This document shows positions 37,810 through 47,245 of a DNA stretch of 64,000 nucleotides, in pieces. Source of the DNA: Flavobacteriales bacterium (GTDB taxonomy: Bacteria; Bacteroidota; Bacteroidia; Flavobacteriales_D; Crocinitomicaceae); assembly GCA_015665275.1 (NCBI GenBank), contig JADFAL010000029.1, positions 62,001 to 126,000 on the forward strand, read 5' to 3'. The notes beneath the pieces were generated by a model. It was not told the DNA's origin. It saw nothing but the letters and a program-made list of their open reading frames with translations, and ran no database searches. Position 1 is the stretch's first letter. The number at the start of each line of letters is the position of its first letter. Made by a program: the position numbers and the translations under genes.

Positions 37810-38250
37810 TTGAGTTACGATTTAGTCACGGTTGCCAGATATGATAGCTCCATTCGCGCCCACATTGTAAAGGCACATTTGGAAGGGCACGGTATCGTCT
37901 GTTTTGTTTTCGATGCTAATATGGTTGATCTCGATCCACTTCTAAGCAATGCCGTTGGCGGAGTAAAAGTTAAAGTGCGTGAGAAGGATTCGGAGGAAGC
38001 CCTTTTAATACTCAAGGAACTTGAAGAAACACCTTACACGGACGAGAATGATGAGGTAATCGCATGTCCAAATTGTGGTTCTACCTCTTATTACACACAT
38101 TTTAACTCCATGCGGAACGCGAAAAGTATTCTTGCCTTTCTTGTGTCGGCTGTGGTGTTCGTTTTTCCAATTTACCGAAAAGAGGTATTGCGTTGCAAGG
38201 AATGCGATACCGAGTTTGACACGAAAACTTCGGAGCATGTGGACGTATGA
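37810..38250 (+). CDS. DUF2007 domain protein with zinc ribbon
   Basis: A 146-residue protein. N-terminal DUF2007 domain (about 1-70; VTVARYDSSIRAHIVKAHLEGHGI) is followed by a zinc-ribbon: CPNCG and CKECD form four Cys ligands, with a hydrophobic helix between them (about 105-122). DUF2007 is a small PII-like signal-transducing fold. It starts with TTG. It overlaps the next gene as ATGA. Role in the operon unknown. Confidence 0.85.
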   Translation: MSYDLVTVARYDSSIRAHIVKAHLEGHGIVCFVFDANMVDLDPLLSNAVGGVKVKVREKDSEEALLILKELEETPYTDENDEVIACPNCGSTSYYTHFNSMRNAKSILAFLVSAVVFVFPIYRKEVLRCKECDTEFDTKTSEHVDV

Positions 38251-39056
38251 AAAAAACGGTAGTAAAAATAGCCTCCATTCTAGCTCCTAAAAAGGTAGCG
38301 AACTATGCGTACGACAAACTTACCCGACCTCAAGTGCACAAGCTGAGAGATAATGAAGTTGAGGTGTTAGATACGGCTCAAAAAAGCGTTTTTCCTTACA
38401 AAGGTTTTGATATTCAATCCTATCATTGGCCGGGGCCGGGCGAAAATATCTTGCTCATTCACGGCTGGGAAGGTCAAGCCGGAAACTTTGCCGATTTGAT
38501 CTTGAAGCTTCAAGCTGCTCAGTTCAACATTTTCGCTTTTGATGGGCCTTCGCATGGGTTTAGTTCCAGAGGTAAAACAAGCTTGTTCGAGTTTACCGAA
38601 TTGGTAGGGCACTTTATCCGAAACTACAAGGTGAAAAAACTGGTAAGTCATTCTTTCGGGGGCGTGGCAACTACGTATTCCTTGTTTGCCAATCAAGATT
38701 TAAATATTGAGCGCTACGTGCTTTTGACAACGCCTGATCGGTTTTCCGAACGTATTGATGATGTTGCTAAGCAAACAGGCATTACCAATAAAGTAAAGCA
38801 ACGCCTTATCCACCGCCTGAATACCGAAACAGGTTTTGATGCGAATGACTTGAATGTGCATGACTTTGTTAAAAAGGTCAATGTAGAAAAGGCACTAATC
38901 ATCCATGATAAAAACGACTCCGTGATTCCAATTTCACAATCATTGAATGTTCACAAACACTGGGAAGCATCAGAATTTGAATCCATTGAAGGCACTGGGC
39001 ATTTTAGAATTTTGAGAACGGAATTTGTACTGGAAAAGGTGTTGGGCTTTTTGTGA
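38247..39056 (+). CDS. Alpha/beta hydrolase
   Basis: A 269-residue cytoplasmic hydrolase. HGWEGQAGNF is the oxyanion loop, SHSFGG the nucleophile elbow (GxSxG-like, SHS), DKNDSVIP carries the acid and GTGHFRIL the catalytic His. Last gene of the FkbM-led run, translationally coupled to DUF2007. A thioesterase, lipase or other esterase activity is likely. About 160 bases of gap follow to the convergent SCO1 gene, with no obvious feature. Confidence 0.88.
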   Translation: MKKTVVKIASILAPKKVANYAYDKLTRPQVHKLRDNEVEVLDTAQKSVFPYKGFDIQSYHWPGPGENILLIHGWEGQAGNFADLILKLQAAQFNIFAFDGPSHGFSSRGKTSLFEFTELVGHFIRNYKVKKLVSHSFGGVATTYSLFANQDLNIERYVLLTTPDRFSERIDDVAKQTGITNKVKQRLIHRLNTETGFDANDLNVHDFVKKVNVEKALIIHDKNDSVIPISQSLNVHKHWEASEFESIEGTGHFRILRTEFVLEKVLGFL

Positions 39057-39214
39057 GAATCGAGTGATGGGTAAAAATATGCTTTCTGGATTTTGGGGTT
39101 ATGGCGCTCATTTCCTGTGACTTATAGCAAGTCATCAAAAACCTTCAACGCAAAAATGCGTTTAAGTATTTTTGCATTTACTAGTTTTTGCTGAAAATTT
39201 TAGCTATTTTCTTA

Positions 39215-39874
39215 CTACTCCTCCAACAAGTTCTCCATATCCCGCATCATCTTGGTTACTTCCGCATCCTTCGTACCATCATAATACCCTCGAATCCGTA
39301 GTTCCCGATCCACCAGAACAAAATTATTGGTATGAATGAAATCGCTTCCTGCATCGCCTAAATTTCTAGCCTCAGCTGGCTTCAAAGTGAAATAAGAAGT
39401 ACGCGCTAATTGGTACAAATCCTCTTTATCGCCCGTCAGAAAATGCCAATTATCTCCTGATGCATTGTGCTTGTTCGCATACCACTTCATACGCTGAACG
39501 GTATCATTCTGTGGGTCCACAGTAAAGCTTAAAATCTTTACGTCGTCATTCGATTTAAACTTTCGGTGCACCCGCTGCATTTGCTTATTCATGATCGGAC
39601 AAATGGAGCCGCAGTGTGTAAAAAAGTACTCTGCAACGTGGATTTTACCCTTAACTTCATCGAGCGTCACTGTTTCACCATCCTGATTAGTCATGGAGAA
39701 TTCACCAATGCTGTGGCCGTAGCCAATATTACGCACCGATTCGTCTACAACTTCAGGGTTCAAATCATTCGGATTAAGAACGGGAAGTTTCTCTTTCTTT
39801 TCCTCCGTCATGATGAAATATGCAGCACCAATTCCGGCAACGAGAATCGCAAATACAATGATCAATTTGTACAT
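39215..39874 (-). CDS. SCO1/SenC-family copper-binding thioredoxin-like protein
   Basis: A 219-residue protein with an N-terminal membrane anchor (about 3-21) and a thioredoxin-like domain. The copper site CGSICP (CxxxC), the later DFIHTNNF His and VDPQND show the SCO family. It helps assemble the CuA centre of cytochrome oxidase or otherwise handles copper in the periplasm. No oxidase genes are adjacent. A -7 box lies 4 bases before its ATG, implying a leaderless transcript. Confidence 0.93.
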   Translation of the reverse strand: MYKLIIVFAILVAGIGAAYFIMTEEKKEKLPVLNPNDLNPEVVDESVRNIGYGHSIGEFSMTNQDGETVTLDEVKGKIHVAEYFFTHCGSICPIMNKQMQRVHRKFKSNDDVKILSFTVDPQNDTVQRMKWYANKHNASGDNWHFLTGDKEDLYQLARTSYFTLKPAEARNLGDAGSDFIHTNNFVLVDRELRIRGYYDGTKDAEVTKMMRDMENLLEE

Positions 39875-39878
39875 GCTA

Positions 39879-39886
39879 CAAAGTTA
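39879..39886 (-). promoter_or_regulatory. -7 promoter box abutting the SCO1 start
   Basis: Minus-strand TAACTTTG, a perfect TAnnTTTG, ends 4 bases before the ATG. The expected start of transcription falls on or within a few bases of the start codon. Confidence 0.5.
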
Positions 39887-39968
39887 CGGCTTCTCCTTCA
39901 TAGTTTTACTTACAGCGGAGGAGCTTCTTCAAAATGATTGCTAATTTTAGGGAACACAATAAAGAGAG

Positions 39969-41015
39969 ATGATCGATACGCAATTACTGAATAAAATTTG
40001 CACCACACCCGGTGCGCCAGGCTTCGAACAAAAAGTACGAGAGTTAGTTTTGAACGAAATCAAGGAGCTGGCTGATGAGGTTGAGATTGATAACATGGGC
40101 AACGTCTATGCGATCAAAAGGGGGAAAGAAAGCAAACGCGTTATGGTGGGAGCCCACATGGACGAAATTGGATTCATTGTTACGCATATTGATGACAACG
40201 GATTTATCCGTTTTCATACCCTTGGAGGATTCGATCCGAAAACGCTTACCGCACAGCGCGTAATTGTGCATGGAACCGAAGATGTGATTGGAGTTATGGC
40301 ATCAAAGCCAATTCATGTAATGTCACCGGAAGAAAGAAATAAGGTTGCAAAAACAAAAGACTATTTCATTGATACTGGATTGTCGGTTGAAGACGTGAAA
40401 AAATGCGTTAAAATTGGAGATTCGATCACACGCGAACGCGAATTCATTGAAATGGGCGATTGCGTCAATGGAAAATCATTAGACAATCGATTGGCAGTGT
40501 TTATTCTAATTGAAACGCTTCGAAACCTGAAAGGAAAAGAGATCCCATACGATTTGTATGGTGTTTTTACCGTTCAGGAAGAAGTAGGAATTAGAGGCGC
40601 GAATGTTTCCTCTTTAAGAATCAATCCTGATTTTGGATTTGGACTGGACACAACTATCGCGTTCGATTTACCCGGTGCTGCAGCGCATGAAAAGATTACG
40701 GAACTTGGTAAAGGAACTGCAATTAAAATTATGGATGCGTCCACCATTTGCGATTACCGAATGGTGCAATACATGAAGAATACAGCTGATAAGTATGAAA
40801 TCAAGTGGCAACCGGAAATCCTTACGGCTGGAGGAACTGATACTGCCGGAATTCAACGTATGACGGAAGGCGGATCCATTGCGGGTGCTGTTTCTATTCC
40901 TACACGACACTTGCATCAGGTGATTGAAATGGCACACAAAGAAGATATCAAAGGAAGTATTGATTTACTCACAGCCTGTATTTCAGATATTGATCAACAC
41001 GATTGGAATTTTTAA
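39969..41015 (+). CDS. M42-family metallopeptidase (glutamyl aminopeptidase/cellulase M-like)
   Basis: A 348-residue cytoplasmic aminopeptidase of the tetrahedral TET type. Dinuclear metal-site motifs: VGAHMDEIGFIV, GKSLDNRLAVF, TVQEEVGIRGA and the ending PTRHLHQVIEM. It trims peptides released by other proteases. Single gene, followed by about 190 bases without a gene. Confidence 0.93.
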   Translation: MIDTQLLNKICTTPGAPGFEQKVRELVLNEIKELADEVEIDNMGNVYAIKRGKESKRVMVGAHMDEIGFIVTHIDDNGFIRFHTLGGFDPKTLTAQRVIVHGTEDVIGVMASKPIHVMSPEERNKVAKTKDYFIDTGLSVEDVKKCVKIGDSITREREFIEMGDCVNGKSLDNRLAVFILIETLRNLKGKEIPYDLYGVFTVQEEVGIRGANVSSLRINPDFGFGLDTTIAFDLPGAAAHEKITELGKGTAIKIMDASTICDYRMVQYMKNTADKYEIKWQPEILTAGGTDTAGIQRMTEGGSIAGAVSIPTRHLHQVIEMAHKEDIKGSIDLLTACISDIDQHDWNF

Positions 41016-41204
41016 TGTCAATATGAAGTAATACTTCATGTTTTCAACATGAATTGGCAACTTGATTTAAACTACTCTATTTTTAAATAGAATGCGGTTA
41101 CAAGTTTCATTTGCACATTTCGAAATAACAAACCTTTGCGTCCTTCGTGGTAATCTTCGGCACGGAATTAGCTCTACAGTTATCAAACCCATAAATCTGT
41201 AGCT

Positions 41205-41648
41205 ATGAAACATGCATTTTTGATACTCGCCTTAGTAGGAGGTTCCATTGCTTTTGGTCAATCAGAATCTCGTGTTGAGAAAAAGTATGAGCGCTATGAA
41301 AATGGCGAACTTAAAGAGGATAAATACTACCTTGAAGAAAACGGTCAAGTGATTGCTGGAGAAGATTTCGACACACCAGAGTTTGCCGAAATGCAAGCTA
41401 AGATGGATGCAAAACGACTAGAAATGGACCAACGCATGCAAGACATGCAGACAAAAGCTGATCAAATGATGCAAAAAGCACGTCAGGACATGGACCTTCG
41501 CATACAGGAAATGCAACAACGCATGAACAAAATGCAAAAAGAAATGGACATTAAGATGCAGCAACAGCAACCGGCAAAGTCACCTCAAATAGCCGCGCCT
41601 GCAAACAATTCAGCACCGAATAGCTTGGGTGCTACGTTTCAAACGTGA
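41205..41648 (+). CDS. Secreted coiled-coil protein, Met/Gln-rich
   Basis: A 147-residue protein with a signal peptide (to about GSIAFG). A short Glu/Tyr-rich part (EKKYERYENGELKEDKYY) precedes a coiled coil of about 65 residues, rich in Met and Gln with repeated MQ units. The tail is Pro/Ala/Asn-rich. It could be a periplasmic or surface filament or chaperone-like protein; no family recognised. The high methionine content could bind Cu(I), but that is speculation. Confidence 0.7.
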   Translation: MKHAFLILALVGGSIAFGQSESRVEKKYERYENGELKEDKYYLEENGQVIAGEDFDTPEFAEMQAKMDAKRLEMDQRMQDMQTKADQMMQKARQDMDLRIQEMQQRMNKMQKEMDIKMQQQQPAKSPQIAAPANNSAPNSLGATFQT

Positions 41649-41791
41649 GAGAGACACTAGACATTCAAACGTCAGACATTCAGATGCTCGACACTTAACC
41701 AGTTATTCCTAGTTGCAAAATGCGCAAATCAACGAGTTGAACATGCGCATTGCCTTTTCATAAATCGAAGCTATTGAAATAGCTTTGGAGT

Positions 41792-42253
41792 ATGAAACCC
41801 TGCCTATTCGTACTAGCATTCTTGACATCTTGGAATTCAAATTCTCAAATTGACGCAGTAGTTATTACTTCCGATCACAGCTACAATGGTGGTTATTCAA
41901 CGAACATTGGCGTTGGGGGAATGTCTCATCGAGGTTTCTTTGAACATATATTCACCTATTCCGCTGGTGTGAACTTTACTTCCATCAATAAAAAACACAT
42001 GATCGGTCCCTACGCAATGATTCAGTATACCTTGGGGACATCTCACAATACTATGATTTTTCCCATTGCTCAAGTGTGGGTATCGGCCCCAAGCGATTTT
42101 CAGTTCATGTCCCTTAAAGCGAGTCCATGTGTTGGAATATCATTATTGAGCTTCGTTTACGCTACCGTTGGGTACAATTTTAATTTGACAAAAGATGAAT
42201 TTTCCAATATTGATCCATTGCGAATTTCAATTGGTTTCCATGTTCCATTTTGA
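41792..42253 (+). CDS. Small secreted beta-barrel-like protein
   Basis: A 153-residue protein with a short signal peptide ending near NSNSQ. The rest alternates hydrophobic and polar residues in strand-like stretches and ends in SIGFHVPF, the terminal-Phe pattern of outer-membrane beta-barrel strands. It may be a small outer membrane protein. No family recognised. Confidence 0.6.
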   Translation: MKPCLFVLAFLTSWNSNSQIDAVVITSDHSYNGGYSTNIGVGGMSHRGFFEHIFTYSAGVNFTSINKKHMIGPYAMIQYTLGTSHNTMIFPIAQVWVSAPSDFQFMSLKASPCVGISLLSFVYATVGYNFNLTKDEFSNIDPLRISIGFHVPF

Positions 42254-42321
42254 CTTTGTGATCGAAGGTTCAATCCAACTTACTCAGAAGAAACTACGTT
42301 ACTTCTTCAGAATAAAAGGAT

Positions 42322-44859
42322 ATGAAACTACTTGCTACTTCCCTGACACTGTTGTTGCCTTTGACAATACTTGCACAATGGCAGGAGCACCCAATTTCGA
42401 AATCTCTTCTAACCTCCAGCAACTTCCTAACGGATGATTTTGATGGCGATGGAGACAACGATTTCCTTTCGCACAATGTGAATACTGGAGAGGTCTATAT
42501 ATTGGAAAATATGGGGAACGGGAGAATTGCTGAAAACATTATAGCTGTTCAGAATTTGGGAAATGTTTCACTTGGAGGAGGTCAGTACGATGAATATTTC
42601 TCGCTGAATTTAAATGGCGACGCACTTACAGATTTTGTCATGTCTTTTGTCGAGGATACGAATACTCAGCACATTATTTACTTCGAGAACTTGGGCAGTT
42701 TCCAATTCACACTAGTTGATACTTTACTATCATTAGACGAATCTTCACCCTATTCATTGGTTGTTAATGACAACAATCAGGACGGGTATGACGATATTAT
42801 GCTAACGTACAGACAGCAAATTAGTCAAGGTGGATACGAAGCGAAAGTTCTATCATATACTAACTTACTTAACAACAACTTTCAGTCGCAAAATGTTTAT
42901 ACTGGCTTTGCCAAAGCCATTCTAACCGACCGAGAAGGAGATGGCGACATTGACTTTTTCACGGATACCCTCTGGTATCGGAATGACATCAGCTCGTTTG
43001 CACCGCTCACGAATCAGGCAACCTATTTTGGTTTTCCGTTCACCACAGATTTTACCTATTCTGACTTAATAATCGAAGACTTTAACAATGATGGCTGGGC
43101 GGATGCGATAGAATTGGGCACTTATTTCGGTGATTCAATGGAATTGTACTTTACTCCTGGTACCGCTAGCAATACTTTTGATTGGGCCCTGAGAGATACA
43201 TCGATGGTACTTTTCGCCGAAAAATTGACGGTGTTTGATGTTGATAACAATGGAATTAAGGAATTCTACGGACAACTAGATAATCCTCAAATTAAAAGTA
43301 TCGTATACCAATTTAACGGCGTTAGTGAGTTTACATCCTCCATTTTATTCAGTCATCCTGAAACCGACTATTCGGATTGGATGCACCAGACATTAAACGA
43401 TTTCAATAATGATGGTGTTCCTGACCTCGTCATTCGATCTAAGACCTACTCGAATTTCTTCTATTTGGAGGGGTTGGGCAATTTTCAATATTCGCAACAA
43501 CCCATTTCATTATTAAACATGAATATTTCTACTTCATTTATCCAACTAGTTGACTTAGATAACGACCAAACTTTGGAGTTAATAACAAGTAGTCAACAAG
43601 CAGGAATTTTCTCAACCTACGAAAATGAAGCAAGCACTATTGTAGATCAAAGAGTACGCTGGAGCCAATTAGAGTTTGGTTCGCGCCCAAGGTGCTCGGA
43701 AGCAATCGATTTTAATAACGACAATGCAAAGGATATTGCCTTCGTTAGCAGTAGTTCCTCGTATTTAGACTATGGAATTGAGTTGATTCCCAATCAAAAT
43801 GGGCTATTTTACGGTGCGCCGGTTGTTATTGCCGATTCGCTGGATGAAGTTTTCAAGTTGGTTGCCCTGGATTACAATTCTGATGGCTTAGAAGATTTAC
43901 TAACAGCTGAAAGAACAGCAAACGCACAAGGTGTTCAAATTATGGGGATATACCTTTATACGAACAACGGCAACAACTCCTTCCAGAAGTCTATATTAAT
44001 TGAAGAGCAATACATGATTCCACTTGTCATTTGGGACTTCGTGGTTGGAGACATAGACAATGATAATGACATTGATATTATTCTAACCCATGAGACAATT
44101 AGCGAACCTATACTTTACCGAAATACTTCGAATGGCTTTATATCTAATACTCTCTATATGCCTTTTCTCTCTGTCTCGGGTGCAGCCGCACAGTTTTTAG
44201 ATTTGACGGATATTGACGGGGATTCGGATCTTGATTTACTAATACGCTTCGTCTCCATGGATCCACTCGAAAATACTGTTTATTCTTACCTCAATCTTGG
44301 CAATGGTCAATTTGGGATGGAGGCATTCATCGACTATTCTTATACAAGTTCAATCAAGCACGGCGACTACGATAACAATGGAGATATTGATATAATTTTT
44401 AGCGATTTGAATGGCAGCCTCAATTGGTATATGAATCCAGGAACAGGATTGTTTAACTCCAATATTCTTGATTGGATTGCCAATTCGGTAGAATTATTCG
44501 ACATTGGTAGAATCAATAGCGATCAATTTATTGATGTCGCAGTACTAAAGCCAGATAAGACCCTTATGAGTTGGTACGAAGCTGATCCTGGGGTATTAAG
44601 TGTTACCAATTTAAATCCAATTGATCAAACGGATTTTAAGCCTTTCCCAAACCCGAGTTCAGGTGCGTTTTATATACCCAATGTGCCTACAAATTCAACG
44701 ATTCAACTTCTCGACTTGCACGGCAAACAATTGGAAGTTCAGACAGAATCGATGGGGAATCATCTGAAAATTGACGTAATAAATCCAAGCCCTGGCATGT
44801 ATTTACTTCAGGTTCATCAAGAGGATACTACCGTCACAAAACAGCTAATTATCCAATAA
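42322..44859 (+). CDS. Large secreted FG-GAP/VCBS repeat protein with T9SS tail
   Basis: An 845-residue protein with a signal peptide (ending ILAQ) and about fourteen FG-GAP/VCBS-type units with Asp-rich calcium loops such as DFDGDGDND, DFNNDGVPD, DIDNDNDID and DYDNNGDID. These form beta-propeller-like folds. The C-terminal ~75 residues are a T9SS type A sorting domain (PFPNPSSGAFYI ... GMYLLQV), so the protein is exported to the cell surface or medium. It may act in adhesion; no catalytic motif seen. Its 3' end overlaps the convergent patatin gene by 11 bases. Confidence 0.88.
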   Translation: MKLLATSLTLLLPLTILAQWQEHPISKSLLTSSNFLTDDFDGDGDNDFLSHNVNTGEVYILENMGNGRIAENIIAVQNLGNVSLGGGQYDEYFSLNLNGDALTDFVMSFVEDTNTQHIIYFENLGSFQFTLVDTLLSLDESSPYSLVVNDNNQDGYDDIMLTYRQQISQGGYEAKVLSYTNLLNNNFQSQNVYTGFAKAILTDREGDGDIDFFTDTLWYRNDISSFAPLTNQATYFGFPFTTDFTYSDLIIEDFNNDGWADAIELGTYFGDSMELYFTPGTASNTFDWALRDTSMVLFAEKLTVFDVDNNGIKEFYGQLDNPQIKSIVYQFNGVSEFTSSILFSHPETDYSDWMHQTLNDFNNDGVPDLVIRSKTYSNFFYLEGLGNFQYSQQPISLLNMNISTSFIQLVDLDNDQTLELITSSQQAGIFSTYENEASTIVDQRVRWSQLEFGSRPRCSEAIDFNNDNAKDIAFVSSSSSYLDYGIELIPNQNGLFYGAPVVIADSLDEVFKLVALDYNSDGLEDLLTAERTANAQGVQIMGIYLYTNNGNNSFQKSILIEEQYMIPLVIWDFVVGDIDNDNDIDIILTHETISEPILYRNTSNGFISNTLYMPFLSVSGAAAQFLDLTDIDGDSDLDLLIRFVSMDPLENTVYSYLNLGNGQFGMEAFIDYSYTSSIKHGDYDNNGDIDIIFSDLNGSLNWYMNPGTGLFNSNILDWIANSVELFDIGRINSDQFIDVAVLKPDKTLMSWYEADPGVLSVTNLNPIDQTDFKPFPNPSSGAFYIPNVPTNSTIQLLDLHGKQLEVQTESMGNHLKIDVINPSPGMYLLQVHQEDTTVTKQLIIQ

Positions 44860-45937
44860 TTCGATCAACAAAGTGATCCAAGTGCTTTTTATAAGCATCA
44901 ACGGTTTTCTGTCCGGCCTTTTTCAAGTTTTTCACGTTTTCATCGCTGGCATCTGCCATATCTGCCGCATAAATTTTACGATCCTTCGGAAGTACATCCA
45001 CGCGTACATATGAATCGTGATGCTCTTCATTCAAAGTATGATAGATCTGCTTGAGCTGATAATCGGTCGTGTCAATACTACCATCCATCATAATATTAGG
45101 TATCGATTTCGCCCATTTAATCACGCTCCACTTCGAACTCTTTTTGTAAGGAGTAAGTGCGAAATTTCCGCCTCCTGTTCCAATAGATAGAATCAACATT
45201 TGACTGGCATTCGGACGATCTACTCCTCGTTCCGGAAAGTTCATATTTCGAGCCTCAGCATACGCACAAATTGTAGGGTTGTTTGCAAAAACACCCCCAT
45301 CCAAATTGTATAGTTTGTTGTCATCCGTTACCGGTTTCGCGTAATTGTACAACTCGGCAGGAGGGAAATACGTCGGAGCGGCAGACGTTGAACGCAAAGC
45401 TTCCCAAACCTTATAAATTCTTGGGTCGCCCTTTCTTTCCCTATCCGTACTACGCAGAAAGAGACTTGACTTCGTATTCATGTTGTAGGTTGTCACTGTG
45501 CACGGCTTCACCATTTTATCTAGCATCATATCTTTCCCGTTCGTATCCTTGAAATACCCTTGCAAGGTCTTCTCCATGTGACTAGGATTGAATTGAGTAG
45601 CATTCCATAGTTGACGCACTCCTAACCAAGCAAAACGCTTCGATTTATTAAAAATTTGATATCCTTCTTCCGTATAAACTTTCAATGCTTTTGATGCAGG
45701 AAATTCCGTTGAAGGCTGCCCCTTCCCGGCGTTTGGATTGGGTTTCAAATAAAAGCACGTCAATAATCCACCTGTGCTGGTACCAATAATCATATCGAAA
45801 TAATCCGCCACACGGGCATTCTCATTCTTCGTTTTGATTTTGATTTGTTCCTCAATGTATTCAACAACAGTTGCAGGAATGATTCCTCGAATTCCTCCCC
45901 CGTCCAGCGAGAGGATGCGTACTTTCTTTTCAGCCAT
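44849..45937 (-). CDS. Patatin-like phospholipase
   Basis: A 362-residue lipid acyl hydrolase. It has GGGIRG as the oxyanion loop, GTSTGG with the nucleophilic Ser, and the DGGVFANNP block with the catalytic Asp, forming the Ser-Asp dyad. No signal peptide when started at ATG 45937 (MAEKKVRIL), which fits better than the track's 22-residue extension. It could be an intracellular phospholipase. Its 3' end overlaps the convergent FG-GAP gene. Confidence 0.92.
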   Translation of the reverse strand: MAEKKVRILSLDGGGIRGIIPATVVEYIEEQIKIKTKNENARVADYFDMIIGTSTGGLLTCFYLKPNPNAGKGQPSTEFPASKALKVYTEEGYQIFNKSKRFAWLGVRQLWNATQFNPSHMEKTLQGYFKDTNGKDMMLDKMVKPCTVTTYNMNTKSSLFLRSTDRERKGDPRIYKVWEALRSTSAAPTYFPPAELYNYAKPVTDDNKLYNLDGGVFANNPTICAYAEARNMNFPERGVDRPNASQMLILSIGTGGGNFALTPYKKSSKWSVIKWAKSIPNIMMDGSIDTTDYQLKQIYHTLNEEHHDSYVRVDVLPKDRKIYAADMADASDENVKNLKKAGQKTVDAYKKHLDHFVDRIIG

Positions 45938-46084
45938 AGTGTATTGTTTTGATTGAGACGAATATAACCATTCATTCGGAAGTTGGAACCAATTTCCAAA
46001 CACACCCAGCAGGAGAGTTTACTTTGAGAGAATTTAAGATGGTATTATGGCTAAGGGGCTAAAAAGCTTCGAAAGAGAAAGAAC

Positions 46085-46375
46085 CTACTTGTTTAATACT
46101 TTCGGAATGCGGAAGTAATCTGAATCTGCTTTTGGCGCATTTTGCAACGCCTGCTTCTGAGTAACCGTCACTTTCGCTTCGTCATCACGTAAATGATTGA
46201 TTTCTTTGGTCATGAAAATTAGCGGCTCAACATTTTCAGTATCAACCTCCTGAAGTTTTTCCATAAAGTTTACAATGCGCTCCATATCTTCCTTGATCGC
46301 CTGCTTGCTTTCTCCTTCAAATTCCAATCGCGATAGGTGCGCGACATGATCCACAATTTCTTCCGTGATCTTCAT
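46085..46375 (-). CDS. gatC: Asp-tRNA(Asn)/Glu-tRNA(Gln) amidotransferase subunit C
   Basis: A 96-residue subunit: ITEEIVDHVAHLSRLEFEGESK, then DMERIVNFMEKLQEVDTENVEPL, then the FRIPKVL tail, all typical of GatC. It stabilises the GatA amidase with GatB in forming Asn-tRNA or Gln-tRNA. Co-oriented downstream of plsC, 15 bases away, but with its own -7 box directly before its ATG. Confidence 0.95.
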   Translation of the reverse strand: MKITEEIVDHVAHLSRLEFEGESKQAIKEDMERIVNFMEKLQEVDTENVEPLIFMTKEINHLRDDEAKVTVTQKQALQNAPKADSDYFRIPKVLNK

Positions 46376-46379
46376 GATA

Positions 46380-46387
46380 CAAATGTA
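46380..46387 (-). promoter_or_regulatory. -7 promoter box abutting the gatC start
   Basis: Minus-strand TACATTTG, a perfect match, ends 4 bases before the gatC ATG and sits in the 15-base gap after plsC, so gatC may be transcribed separately as a leaderless mRNA. Confidence 0.5.
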
Positions 46388-46390
46388 ATA

Positions 46391-47152
46391 CTATTGCTTC
46401 AAATGCGGATATTCTTCCAATATCGGCTCGTTGATGATGTCAAAACAGTGTTTTCGTAATTCCTTTACTTCCATTTCGGCTATGCGTTCTACAGAAATTG
46501 CTTCGTGAATATGTATCCGACTAATTCCCGGTCGTGCTGGTCCAAGAATTTCGGTAGGGTCTGAAAACAACTTGTGATTGTTCGTAAACGTGACGGGCAC
46601 AATTGGCACTTTCAAACTCTTCGCCAATTGGAAAGCGCCGTCTTTAAATCGAATCATTTTAGGTGCCTGACCATCGGGAATTCCTCCTTCTGGAAAAATC
46701 ATAATTGACCAACCGATTTTTACTTCTTTCGATGCGCGGATTAGCGATCGAGCAGCTTTTACGCGGTTTCCTCGGAATACTGGAATGTTCATCCGTTTGA
46801 AGTATGCCTTGATCAATGGGTAGCTCAACAACTCACTTTTTCCTAAAAACAAAAACGGACTTTGCGGCAGCACGGAATACATCAGGAAGATGTCAAGATA
46901 TGAAGCATGGTTCGCCAAAATGACATACGGCCCCTCTGGTAAAGGACTGTTTTTCACCCTCTTCACACCGTAAAGGCACAAAATACGGAACCACCAACTC
47001 CAAAAAACAAAGACTTTAAAAGCACGCTTTCTTCCTTTGTCGGAGCCTAATTGAGGTCGAATTATTGGGTACAAAACAAGCGCCGTCACCGTAAATATTA
47101 CAGCGATATACAGTTTCCAGATCAAGCCGGGAATGCCTAAGAGCACTTTCAT
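46391..47152 (-). CDS. plsC: 1-acyl-sn-glycerol-3-phosphate acyltransferase
   Basis: A 253-residue lysophosphatidic acid acyltransferase that makes phosphatidic acid. NHASYLD supplies the HX4D catalytic motif, FRGNR and FPEGG the acceptor-binding motifs. Hydrophobic N-terminus (about 6-30) anchors it to the inner membrane. Divergent from trpS. A -7 box (TAATTTTG at 47157-47164) ends 4 bases before the ATG. Confidence 0.93.
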   Translation of the reverse strand: MKVLLGIPGLIWKLYIAVIFTVTALVLYPIIRPQLGSDKGRKRAFKVFVFWSWWFRILCLYGVKRVKNSPLPEGPYVILANHASYLDIFLMYSVLPQSPFLFLGKSELLSYPLIKAYFKRMNIPVFRGNRVKAARSLIRASKEVKIGWSIMIFPEGGIPDGQAPKMIRFKDGAFQLAKSLKVPIVPVTFTNNHKLFSDPTEILGPARPGISRIHIHEAISVERIAEMEVKELRKHCFDIINEPILEEYPHLKQ

Positions 47153-47156
47153 AAAA

Positions 47157-47164
47157 CAAAATTA
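47157..47164 (-). promoter_or_regulatory. -7 promoter box abutting the plsC start
   Basis: Minus-strand TAATTTTG matches TAnnTTTG and ends 4 bases before the plsC ATG, as for gatC and the SCO1 gene. Confidence 0.45.
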
Positions 47165-47245
47165 AGCAAATCGCCGTCGTAAACTGCAATCCAAAGAACA
47201 TCAGGGTTGAAAATTTCTGTATTTTCGTGTTCTCAAAAGAGACGT

